This document shows, piece by piece, positions 1-10,783 of a DNA stretch of 64,000 bases. The stretch's first letter is position 1; each line of letters starts with the position of its first letter. The notes beneath the pieces were generated by a model. It had not been told where the DNA came from. It did no database searches and was given only the letters and a program-made list of their open reading frames with translations. This stretch comes from Biscogniauxia marginata (Eukaryota > Ascomycota > Sordariomycetes > Xylariales > Xylariaceae). The DNA lies in NCBI GenBank assembly GCA_022695795.1, contig MU404185.1, forward strand, positions 1 through 64,000. The letters run 5' to 3'. The position numbers were made by a program, and so were the translations under genes.

Positions 1-114
1 ATTATTTTATATTTATTATTATTATTTTATATTTATTATTATTATTTTATATTTATTATTATTATTTTATATTTATTATTATTATTTTATATTTATTATT
101 ATTATTTTATATTT
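1..114. repeat. 20-bp tandem repeat, AT-only
   Basis: A unit of attattttatatttattatt is repeated head to tail without visible change for about 5.7 copies and then fades into non-periodic AT-rich DNA. The array starts at the window edge, so its real length is unknown. Confidence 0.9.
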
Positions 115-619
115 AAATAATTAATTTAAATATAAATCTTATTTTATTAAAATTATATATATATATTTTTTTAAATTTTAAATTTTAAATTTATTTTACG
201 TATTAATTTAAACCATTTTTAATAAATATTTAGGTTTTCGTATAAAGTTTTTTTAATAATTAATTTGTTTATTTAAACATATTCGTAATAATTTTTATCG
301 CTGCACGAAATTAAAGGTTTAGTTTTTTTTGATACGCCTCGCGTCGCGTTTATATAATAAAAGGTTTATTATTATAATAATATAACTTAAATAAATAAAA
401 AAATAATTATTTATTTAAATTAATAATACGTCGAATAATTATTATTTCTTTATAAAACGTAAATTTTCGAGTATTTAATTTTATAATTAATTATATAAAT
501 ATATTATTATTTCGCTTTTATAATATTATATAAAAATATTATAAAGTGTTATTAACTTATAATAACTTATTTTCGAATAATATCATTTATATTTAATTAT
601 ATATATTATTTAAGTTTTT

Positions 620-1058
620 AACATACCACATAAGCGAATAAACGAAACGAGCTCGCGAACGAAATGATTTCTTATATAAAATCGACTTTTTCGAAAATTT
701 ATAACTTTACTTATAAAAATCGGAAAAATCTCGAACCTTTTTTTCTAGTTATATAACTATATAGTTTAATTCAAAAAATTCAAAAAAATAAGAAGTGAAA
801 TATATAAAGAAATACGTAAAAAGGTCCGTGCGTTTTATTATAATTTTAGTTTTTACGCGTTTTCTTTTTATGTTTTTTAATATGATTTTTTTTGATTTTT
901 ATTTTAATTAAACTATATAATTATATAACTAAAATAAAAGGTTCAAGATTTTTCCGACTTTTACGTGTAAAGTTATAAATTTTCGAAAAAGTCGATTTTA
1001 TATGGGAAACTATTTTATCCGCGAGCTTATTTCGTTCACTCGCTTATATGATACGTTA
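620..1058. repeat. large imperfect inverted repeat (decayed element)
   Basis: The left arm (about 620-771) and the right arm (about 906-1058) are reverse complements over roughly 150 bp and share long exact blocks, for example ataaaatcgactttttcg read on opposite strands. Most mismatches are C/T or G/A, as expected if two once-identical arms were hit by RIP. The 134-bp spacer is partly self-complementary too. It may be a fold-back element or two head-to-head fragments of one transposon; no coding capacity is left. Confidence 0.75.
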
Positions 1059-1400
1059 TTAATATTATTAATTTTTAAAATAAATAAATTAATATATTTT
1101 ATTTTTATTTTATTTTAAACAAAACATATAAATATAATTTTACGCGTTTTAATAATAATAATAAACATATTATTTATAAATTAATTAATTTAAATTACGT
1201 ATTAAAAAATTAAATACTTAATATAAAAAAGTACTTAGTTTTTAAAGTATAAAACTTAAAAAAACAATTTAAATAATAATAATTATTAATTAATTTTAAT
1301 GTCGTGTAAATGTTTTTTTAATAATTAAAACTATAAAAGTTATAATTATTATTAGGTTTTAATATTAATACCGTAACATAATACTTGTATTATAATATAT

Positions 1401-2616
1401 TTTAATATTACTCACTTTTAAGAGTATTAGCTAACCTAGCATGAAGCATTATATACTCAACGCAAGGCCGGAACCTTGTTTTAAAGGATTACGGCCTATT
1501 TACACGTCACACGTGAAGGTAATCTACCTAGGTAGGTAATTAGGAGGTTATACTTAACCCGGGACTTTCTTATTTATCTATGTCATCGAGGTGGCACGGT
1601 TTCTCTGTCCTCTCAATTACGTGCCCAAGTAGTGTAATACTCTCATCCCTCCAGCAAACCCACCTCTACTCGCCACAAGTGTAGAATATATGTTAAGAAC
1701 ATCAAAATACGCATCTAGCTCAAGCCCGAGTCTGTCGACTATACTTGGGTTCTCACACTTAGATGATCTGCTCTCTCCCTTTTCCTCCTCTTCCTCGTCA
1801 CTGTGTTGCGTTAGAGCAGCACAACAAAATCCGCCCCCGAGCTAAAACTGACGAAACAGGTAATATGCAATTGACTGGCTTGTGTCTTCAATCTTTCCCT
1901 CGTCTCTATATTTATCTACTCTGATAAGACCATTACAGGTGTTCTTGAACCCTTGGTAACGATTATATACTTGCGTCAATTCTCCACTAAGTGGGCGCAA
2001 TTGCCAACAAGAAGGGTCACGGAACGGAGAGCTCACTTTACTTAGCATTAGGCTATGAGTGTCAATTGTGGCAGGAGGTTGCTTGCCATCCGCCAATCGT
2101 CATTGTCATTGTTCATCCTCTGCACCTCCCGATGTTGAAGTCTCACCACCACTATGTACGGACGAGTAGGTAAAAGTGCCCTACTTAAACCCTCTCTTTA
2201 CCATTCCATGCCTTGCCCGCCGATGGCCTTTCCTACCCTGTATGCACGCATCTCTACAAGCTGCCCTTCATTTATTCATCATCCGTTGATGCAATCGATA
2301 GACCGTTGAGGTCTTCTCATCAAGCCCCTGCTCATACAATGCATGTAAAACCACTTCTTCAAAAACTCGCCATTCCCTGGGGTATCGTTGAGATATGATG
2401 CAGCCCTTTTGCAGCCTGACCCGTTTCCCAGGTTCATTGCCAAACCCATAAGCCCACTCATAAGAACTTTTGTTGAAAAAAGGTGGACTCCGGTTTCCCC
2501 AAAACGCCGCTAAATAATGCTTGTTGAAATATGAAATTGCAAATCCCTGTCTGCCGACGACAGTCGATGCTTGTTGAAACAATCCATTTGCGCCGTTTCC
2601 CTAATCATCACCGGTC
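1401..2616. other. intergenic, no supported gene
   Basis: Ordinary mixed-composition DNA downstream of the MTHFR gene. Short open frames on both strands have no splice logic or recognisable domains. Contains the motif cctaggtaggta near 1528. Confidence 0.6.
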
Positions 2617-4548
2617 TTATGTTGAGATTGCCACGCCATTACCGTTGGAAGTGTGTGCACCATTCGTCTCCTTGTGGGCACCGTTGATTTGATGTCCATT
2701 TTGAGCTTGGACTTCCACAGGCACGTCAAGATTCTTGACCGTTAGCCCATCGAGCAGCTCAAATATGGTCCTTGGCTGGTGGAAATCATTGTTGACTAGA
2801 AATGCTTATTAGCGAATTTCACTCCTCAAATACACTAAGATTGACATACCAATGTTCACCAAATACCACTCATTCATGATCTTCTCGATCAATGCCCGGC
2901 TGGGAGTGTTAGCGTCATGACAATGAGCCCAATCCATGCCGAGCCGGAAGGCCTCGTCTTTCCAGGCTAAAAAGCTAATGCTTTCAACTATAGTAGGTTG
3001 GACGATCTCCTTGCCAGGGAAAACACCCCACGTGACGGCATTAGGACCCTCCGAAGGTGCATTCGTCTTGAAGTTACCGGATTGGGTAACAGCATAGTAT
3101 GAAAAGTCAGGATGAGCTTGGACTCGCTTGAGGACTTCCTCAAATATATCGGGCGACACCAACAACTCTAGGTACGCCTTTTGGTAGACATATCCGTTAG
3201 GCGGACCCCATCCATGGATAGGGTGCGTAGACTTCACCCCGTTCACTGCCGGTTGAGAATTGATGGTAAGTAAGCCACGTTCATTGAGCTTGATAAGATC
3301 TTCCTTGATTGAGTCAGCCTCACTGGTCAGAGGCGCCTCACTCCACGGAAGTGTATCGAGATCCTTCTCTATGTACCGAACAAAAAGATTAGCGATATCC
3401 TTGACAGTTTTTGGTTCGCCCCATTTCTTGCGGTTAGATTCGTTCGTGCCGGTGAGCCCAATGCCATACGTATCAAGCTCGCCAAAAGCAGGGGAACGCG
3501 AATCGCCCCATCTACCGTTGGGAAATTCATCCCAATCCTGTGTCCTAGAGACATACGACTTGCCACGGTTCCGCCAGAAAATAGGGCGCACATCTTCCTC
3601 TCGGCGTCCGAAGCCGAGGGACTGTTTCCATGGAAGAGCCTGCTTCCGCGGACGAGTCGTCGTCGGTAGCCAGTCCAGCTCCTCCAAGACCATGCGTGTT
3701 GCTTGCGCAAGGTTCATAGTATAAAAGTGAAGGTGGACGATGCCGGCAGCCATGATCTTCCTACACAGCTGCGCGACCAGGGTCTTGCCAACCTCTCGAA
3801 CGGCTGCATCGTCATTCTTGATTGGCTCCAGGGCAGCCATCCACTCGTCGGGAACCTTGCATTTCATGTGGTTCACACGTCGTAGAAAGCTAGCATAGGT
3901 CGCGATGGGCATGATCCCTGGCACGATGGGAATAGTAATGCCCCTCTCGCGCACTTTACCCACCCAGCGGACAAAGTTGTCAGCGTCGTAGAACATCTGT
4001 GTGACAATGAAGGTGGCACCCTGGTCAACTTTCTCCTTTAAGTGGTCTAGGAGCAATTCTTCGTCCTTGTTATCGTCGGTGCCTTCGGGATATCCGGCAA
4101 CTCCTATGTCAAAGTGGTTTCCGTAGGTTTTCCGAATATAGGTAACGAGATCCCTCGCATACTGGAAGCCGCCCTCGGTAGCTTCCCATTTCTCTTTCTC
4201 CCTCGGTGGATCGCCCCGTAGTGCCAGGATATTGGTGCAACCAGCCTTGTAGGCTTTCTTCAACGCATCGTTGACCTTTTCCTCGCCCATATCAGTGCAC
4301 GTTAGGTGCATGCAAGTCTCCAGGCCGAAGAAGGTCTGGGCTTGAAGGACCATGTCGCAAGTCAGCTCAGCAATCCGGCCACCAGCACCCCAGGTTATGT
4401 CAATGAACTTGGGGCCGAAGTCGTACATGCGCTCCATGCGGTCGTATAGGTTCTGCACACCCTGGGCGGTCTTGGGAGGGAAGTACTCGAAGGAGAAGGA
4501 CGGCTGGCCGGTCCTTTCGGCATCCGCAAGCATTTCGCAGATATGCAT
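2617..4548 (-). CDS. MET13: methylenetetrahydrofolate reductase (MTHFR)
   Basis: Reduces 5,10-methylene-THF to 5-methyl-THF with NAD(P)H and FAD, supplying the methyl group for methionine synthesis in the cytosol. Residues 1 to about 290 carry the TIM-barrel catalytic half: SFEYFPPKT (18-26), DITWGAGG (50-57), LALRGDPPR (108-116), AGYPEGT (151-157) and FIVTQMFYDADNF (180-192). The C-terminal half matches the eukaryotic regulatory (SAM-responsive) domain, with WGVFPGKEI and WAHCHDANTPSRA. Two exons: 4548-2850 and 2795-2617. The 54-bp intron (2796-2849) has a GTATGT donor, a GCTAATAA branch site and a TAG acceptor. Splicing replaces a premature end with the conserved EWYLVN-IVNNDF junction and a Gly/Asn/His-rich tail, giving 625 residues, a normal fungal length. 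The start ATG lies just before the conserved block. Fungi often have two paralogues (Met12 and Met13); I favour Met13 only weakly. Confidence 0.95.
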
Positions 4549-7154
4549 CTTGGCGGTGGTAACGGGGCCGACGGGTTAGAATGGGAGCCAGGGGGAAGTT
4601 CAGCAGAGAGGAAAAGACGGAGAAGACAGAAGACCAGAATTAAGAACTAAGAGACAGTCAGCAGGCAATCAATTGACAGGTTTATAATGTAGACTATTCA
4701 TCAGGACATGGGCCGGGCATCGGCAGATGCAATGCCACATCGGGATTGCTCGTTCCATATGACGCTGGAAGAAGAGGAACAATTTCAGCTTGGTGATGCT
4801 CTTCATCACATACCTGCAATCTTATTATATTGTTCGAATACTACTGACACCCGCTATGCTGGTAGGGAGGTGGTGAATTGAAGCTCCCCTCCGTCCAACA
4901 CACTCGTACACCAAGGAGGATGTTGAGGTAATAAAAAAGAAAAGAGAAATAGAAATGGTGAGAAAGCGGAAGATTTCAATTCTGCAGTCATCAACGAATA
5001 ACTCTTCGTCAAAAGATGCCGTACCGCATCCACAATTCCGACTCAGGAAGACACCTGATTGGCTGCAAAAGGAGGGTCCAACGCTTTTGGGCCACTTACA
5101 ATGCCCTACAGGATCCTGAGGTACCTAGGTTAGCGCCCTTTGCTAGTGCAGGTCAACTCAATTCTTATTTATGTTGCTTTGTAGGTGTGGACCCTGACAT
5201 TCAAACACCTAATCCGTACATGTAGCTTAGAGACCGGCGTATAGGCGAAGATGTTACATTTCCCCTCTACACGCCTCCACACACTTTGAAGCTATAGTTA
5301 TGATAACTTTTATAAGACCGAAGACGACTCCATAACGGCTTGGCCTACGTTCTACCTACATGTTATAAAGACATTGAGAGTAGGTTGATTTCCAGGTTCC
5401 TGGGCATCAATACAACCATCAATCAAATTAATTGTCTCTCCTTGCTAACCCTGTCCAGGTCCCTGATACTACCACCCTCTGATCGGCAGAAAATGCCCCG
5501 TGTAGTAATCCGGCTTCACCGCTTTTAGACCAAGCTAGGGCCGGATTGGCTATCCGACCTGCAGAAGAGTCAGGTGGGGGGGAGAAGGGGGGAAAGTCTC
5601 GGTCTCGGTCCGGGGTTCAAAGACATCTTGCCGGATGTGAGCAATTGCCAATATCTCTCCAAAGTGGTTTTTTTTTTCAGTTACCTAGGTACCCACCCTT
5701 AGAGGATGCATACATTAATTAGTATTAACCTGCTGTCGATGGAAATCAATTCTATCAAGAAAATGGACGAAGAATCATGTGAAAAACGAAGAAGAACGCA
5801 GCACTAGGTAATAAAGCCAAGAGACCGATCTACACAGTACTCCTCTCCCACTGGAGGTTCCGATGATACATAATCACCTGATTTGATTCCTTTCGTAAAG
5901 TAATGGCAAGGGTCTCTCTATAGCAGAAGGGGAGACTAAAAACCTGATATAGAACAGAAACGCTCCCCCAAGTAAAAAGCAAACATATAATGCCAAGGAA
6001 TCGCTGGGCGTCACCGGCCTAACTAATATAGCAGTTACATTGATAAGTATTGTTCTATTGTAAGGAATAAATTAAAAGTAGTCGTTTAAACTTTCAACTT
6101 CCCAAAATACATGAACAGCCTGTCTCATAGTTGAAACTGAAATGGACGCATAGTACTCTTTCCACGTTTAGGTAGACAGTTCTCCTTTTCCCTTTAGACG
6201 AGGCTTTAGCTACAATGTAGAATAGCCGTACAACTAACAAAATGTTTGCTTTGAGTGCTGAGGTTAAGATGTCGTCGCTATAAGATACAGTCACTAAAGG
6301 ACTTGCGGTGACCACTAACGAGAACAGTAGCGACGCGAGAGAAATTTTCATAATGTATCCTAATTGTAATTAGTTTTGTATTTGTAGATAGGTTAGTAGT
6401 TATAACCCCACGTGCGCATTTGTTACTGGGAACACCGTTCGATGGCTCCCCTCTTCTCAAGCTTTGCCTATACCCAAGACACACTGCCATATATAGGATG
6501 CAAAGCATCGTTTGCATGATATTCAATTCTCCATAGTTCTTTTCTAGTCTTGACCTATGATTTTCGCTTTAGTATACAAGTCATAGAAGGAGAGGAGAGG
6601 AGAGGAGAGGATCTCAGCTGGCGGCGGACTGCCGGACCCCCTTATTCATTTCCCCCTTCAAGGCATATGATACTTTTCATAAATGACAGAGTATTTTAAT
6701 TGCCACGGAGCACATAAAATAATAGACTTAGGTATCAAAAAGCATGTATACTGCGATAAGAAATGATGTGAGCAAAAATGAGTTTCAATGGACGTCGAAA
6801 CAGTCCGTTTCAACAACAAAAGCGACCCCTATCGTCTGCTTACAACTATATTTACCGAACCTACGAAGTACACAACTTGGCATTGCAAAGATGGGAGGCA
6901 TCCAATATCTCAAAAAGATCGAGGCGTCCTCTTCCATTTCGGGACTGACTACCCTATGTTCTCATCCCCGAACAGTCAAGGAGTAAATACTTTCTCAATT
7001 CAGCAACTGACATGAACTACCTTGACAAGTACCATGAATTGTTCTGTTCTAAATGATTGTGTCCATAGGGCCATGTCTCTGCCACCCTAGTGCGGTTCCC
7101 ATCTCAAGTCATTCCAATCGAGGAGACAGCTCTCGTCCCACCTGCTCGGGGGGT
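4549..7154. other. intergenic, 2.6 kb without a supported gene
   Basis: Upstream of MTHFR and downstream of the 7155-9039 gene. Only short unconnected open frames are seen. A short GAGAG microsatellite lies at about 6588-6610. Confidence 0.6.
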
Positions 7155-9039
7155 TCAGACCTGCGTTTTCGTGCGGTCATCAAGCTTATCAAGGTAACCC
7201 TGGATAGAATCCCGTGGAGGCTCGCTGCTCATATAGGCATTCTTTCGGAAGATGTCCACTACGTTTCCGTGTCAGTTGGGTTCATTCAGTCTCCACCACC
7301 CTTGAAACCAATAGGGTTCAAACGAATGGAAACAAGAAAGGAGCGAGAAGGGCGTGTCGAGAGATATTTGTTTTCGCTTACCATCGTCCCGAAGTATGTT
7401 CCAATGCGCAACAATTTGATTCAGATGTAGTCTCTCCACCTCTATTCCTGGGATTCTTTGCAAGCTTCTTTCGAACAAGTCGTGGAGACTTTTGAGGTCG
7501 GCCGACATGGAACCCCATGCGCCCTGGATTTTCTCGAGTGTTGTGATGGCCGGTGTGATACAATCGACCAACTTGGCGATGTGGTCCTTCGAAGGAGTCG
7601 TTCTTGTCAGTCGGTGATTATGGAAAGTAAGAGAGGTATGAAGTTGTGCGCAGGGGAGAGGGGAAGGAGGAAGGGAGGAGGAGGGTCTAGGAGGTGGATG
7701 AGGATTGGAATCATAAACTCACATCCATAGAATGAATGTCGCTCCTCATTCTTATAGCGTCTTGCACCTTGATCTTGTCTTCGTTGATCCTTTTCTGTAC
7801 CCCCTTCAACGATTCCCTCAGGCGCTTAATATCAGCTTCGGCCATTGCGGCCACGACGGGGCCAGCAATGTTACCAAAGATAGGACTGTGACTGTGTTAG
7901 CCATGTCATTTCATCAAACAGGGGCAGGGCTTCTCATCAACATCCAGACGTAGTATGCAGTCTCTTGAATCCTCTTGCGATCTTGCTCATGGTAAGTCAA
8001 TAAGCCGAACTATGCTACACTAGAGCCAGCGGACTTTACCACGTACCTGCCTCAATTTCCTTCTGTATTTCAGCAACTTCATCCTGAAACCCTGCGATTT
8101 CTTCATTCAGCTGTGCAATTATCCCGTCTTCCCCCTCAAGGAGATCTGCTAGCGTCGCCGAATTGCTAGCGAGATCCCCTTTGTGCTCCTTACACGCATC
8201 GTGGAAGGTTTTGAGAGCCTCCCTGGCGCTGTCGGTCATCTTCTGAAGGCGATCTGCGTTATTAATCTCCTCCTGGGTCACATCCTGGATGCTCTTCTGC
8301 AGTTCATTGAGCACATTTTCGTTGGGGTTTTCACGGTTCATCTCGTCGTTGTAGTTGCCCACCCAGGTCAAAATGAGTCGGTAGTACGAGGTGTCCCTAT
8401 CGGGGTCCTCGAGGTCCTCGTCCCCGCCGGCATCCTACTCGATTATAGGGTTTAGCAAATACTTCTTACAGACAGGTAGGCGCCCTTCTGAAGTTAAAAG
8501 GAAGTGTAGAAGGCATGTCTCAGGAGCTAGATGAAGGTAATTTGATCCTCGAAACATAATAAATAAGAAGCAATGAAACCAAGATACTGACCTCAGCGTA
8601 GTAGAAAATTTCGTGGGCGATGTTGACTAGATCTTCCCAGGTTGTGGACAAGAACTTGTCGGCTTCTTTTTGCATCTAAAGAAACGGAGGCAACTAGCTA
8701 GTAAACGGATTGTACCATGTGGCAGCACAAGGCACCTACTCCAGCGTATGTCTTAATGACCTTGTCGGCCGCATCCCAGACTTTGGTACTCAGTTCATCA
8801 TCACTCGAGATACCATTCACATTCTTGTAGGCCTCGCGGCTGGTAGGCAGTAGCTTGGCCTCCCAGACGTAACGATTGAGCGCCGCAAAGTCGGCGGAAT
8901 CAAGTGCAAATGCATCGTGATCTGCGCTGTCACCTTTGCAAATATTCCCGTGCCTGGGGGTAGACTTAACCCAAAGGCTAGGGTGCGGGAACCAAACGGT
9001 CGGATCGTCGATGGGCTTGGTAGGATCAAATCTCCCCAT
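7155..9039 (-). CDS. coiled-coil protein, alpha-pore-forming-toxin-like
   Basis: A multi-exon gene; supported exons are 9039-8740, 8675-8592, a third starting at 8487, a long one ending at 8047, a short one near 7975-7925, one covering the hydrophobic segment near 7885-7725, one ending at 7382, and a last one at 7258-7155. The order of parts is an N-terminal helical region, a long charged coiled coil (8371-8047), a short Gly/Ala/Val-rich hydrophobic stretch (around 7880-7830), a second coiled coil, and a C-terminal helix with an AHW motif. Known families with this layout are the ClyA/HBL/XaxA-type alpha-helical pore formers, some of which have been reported in fungi. Similarity here is architectural plus a C-terminal tryptophan motif, so the function is inferred. 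No signal peptide is seen. The last intron is phase 1, at the same point as in the 14615-16112 gene. It faces away from 10784-13489. Exon edges between 8487 and 8371 are uncertain. Confidence 0.55.
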
Positions 9040-10783
9040 GATAGGTTTGGATAGATCTGGCCTTGGGAGAAAATGTATAGTCTCTTATAGCGTGGAATAA
9101 GTCAAGATGGGCTTCTTCAGGCTGTGCTTAAGAAGATATTTGTACCCAGATATCACAGCAGCGCAGGGGATATCAGAAGCAATGCTTGATTTCCTGATCT
9201 ATTGACGAATATACTAAAGGTAAGGGAAGAAGGAAATATAGAATGGTAACTAGGACCATTCGCACAGCTAAATATGTATGGGTGGAAGGTACGTACCCCC
9301 AAGGCTTGTTGTTTATCGATCCTTATTGTTGTGGTGAATGCAACCCGGTGTTGTTATTATTCTCAGCCGTCCCACTGGATAACGACTCTACGCCGGAACT
9401 AATGGGCAATGAAATTTGTGCACCTTGTTTCACGATACAAGCCTCCTTTATGAGTAGGCAGGTACCTTGTTGTTGCAGGAAGAGCTATAACTAGAGGTAC
9501 ACAGCCAATCTACACTCAAATGACCTCTTTATCTGCCGAGACCCGTTGTGTCCTGTGTTCTCACACCTATAAGCCACGATATATACTGTAGCAGGTTAAG
9601 CTCCTGACACCTAATAACTCATCACGATATGTAAGTATCCATTGAGGGGTATGAAATGAGAATCACATCATTTTCTAGACTTGAATACTCACCGGTTGGG
9701 TCGTATTGCAGGGACACGTCATACTGTACGCCAAAGAGGTCCTCGTATGACAGCCATGTCGTGATAAAGAGTGTTGAGATGCACTTGAATCGATATTGGA
9801 AGACCCTGTCTCAACCTAACTTTTACGCAGCCACAGTGACATTGCGTCTGGATAATATAGTAACTATTATATGAATATTGAAGCCCCGTATATTGTATGG
9901 TCTCCCTTGACCCCAGACGGTCTGCAATATATTGAGACAAGAACCTTTCGAGCGACTCATTCTGTGAGAGCTATGCCATGTAAAAGCGGCCTCGATGAAT
10001 TGTCAAACAAAGATCAACGGAAGGGTATGCACGATTCCATACTCCACCCACGACATGTCTTACCATGTATCTGTGAGTGCTCAGTATACGAGCATTCATA
10101 TGCTGTCACTAACGATGATCTGATTCCTGATCATGTGCACCAAGCGGGAGACGGATAGTCACAACAGTTAGATTTAAATCAAATAATGCTGCATGTCTCG
10201 AGATAATCTAGGTACTAGAATTGTCACAAATACTGTCAAGAGCTTGGTGAACTATTGTGGCTTATAGCGGTGAGAGCACAGGATACAAGGGGCGCTTATA
10301 AGACAAGGGAGTTATTTGAGTGTAAAACGGCCGTCTCCGTGTAACAAGAAGGCTATCTCCTAGTCCTAAAGAACGCCTGCATCGTGACTGGTACTAAGGG
10401 TGACAATGGTGTCCTCAAGCTTGCATACTATTGCTGCGGGTACCGGCATTGTGATAAAAACCGGCCAATTTGTCTCTTCCTATCACGCCATAGTTCTAGA
10501 GTGGTACAGCAGGAAGGTTGGTGGGAACATTACGGAGTTACGACGAAGAAATCCATAGCCTGCATCACTGTCACATAATAGGCAAGAGAAAATGAACCGA
10601 CGCGAGCCTAAGTAAACTGATCCAAGTTTGTAGGAGAGACTGAGCGACGAAGTACATAGAACGTCAGCCGTGAGAGTACGGGGGTTGTAGAGGGCCTATA
10701 GAAGCGGCATGGGACATTATCACTACCGCACGGATAACCAGTATCGATCAACGCAGTTACGATTAATCATTCCTAGAGTCAAA
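9040..10783. other. divergent intergenic region, no supported gene
   Basis: The 1.7-kb space between two oppositely oriented toxin-like genes could hold promoters for both. Open frames are short and lack domains or splice partners. Confidence 0.5.

Larger units (their letters stand above)
1..1400. other. AT-rich, gene-free, RIP-like block
   Basis: Nearly all bases are A or T and there is no open frame of useful length on either strand. Composition changes sharply near 1400 to the normal intergenic mix. In Pezizomycotina such blocks are usually old transposon DNA mutated by repeat-induced point mutation. The inverted repeat inside it (620-1058) supports this because its arms differ mainly by transitions. 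No recognisable transposon protein remains. Confidence 0.8.

Noticed and set aside
1..1400. Telomeric or centromeric identity for the AT-rich block
   Set aside because: No TTAGGG-type repeats, and one AT-rich block of 1.4 kb is not enough to call a centromere.
2268..2582. 104-codon minus-strand frame downstream of MTHFR
   Set aside because: Starts with a non-ATG codon, has no domain and no conserved-looking pattern.
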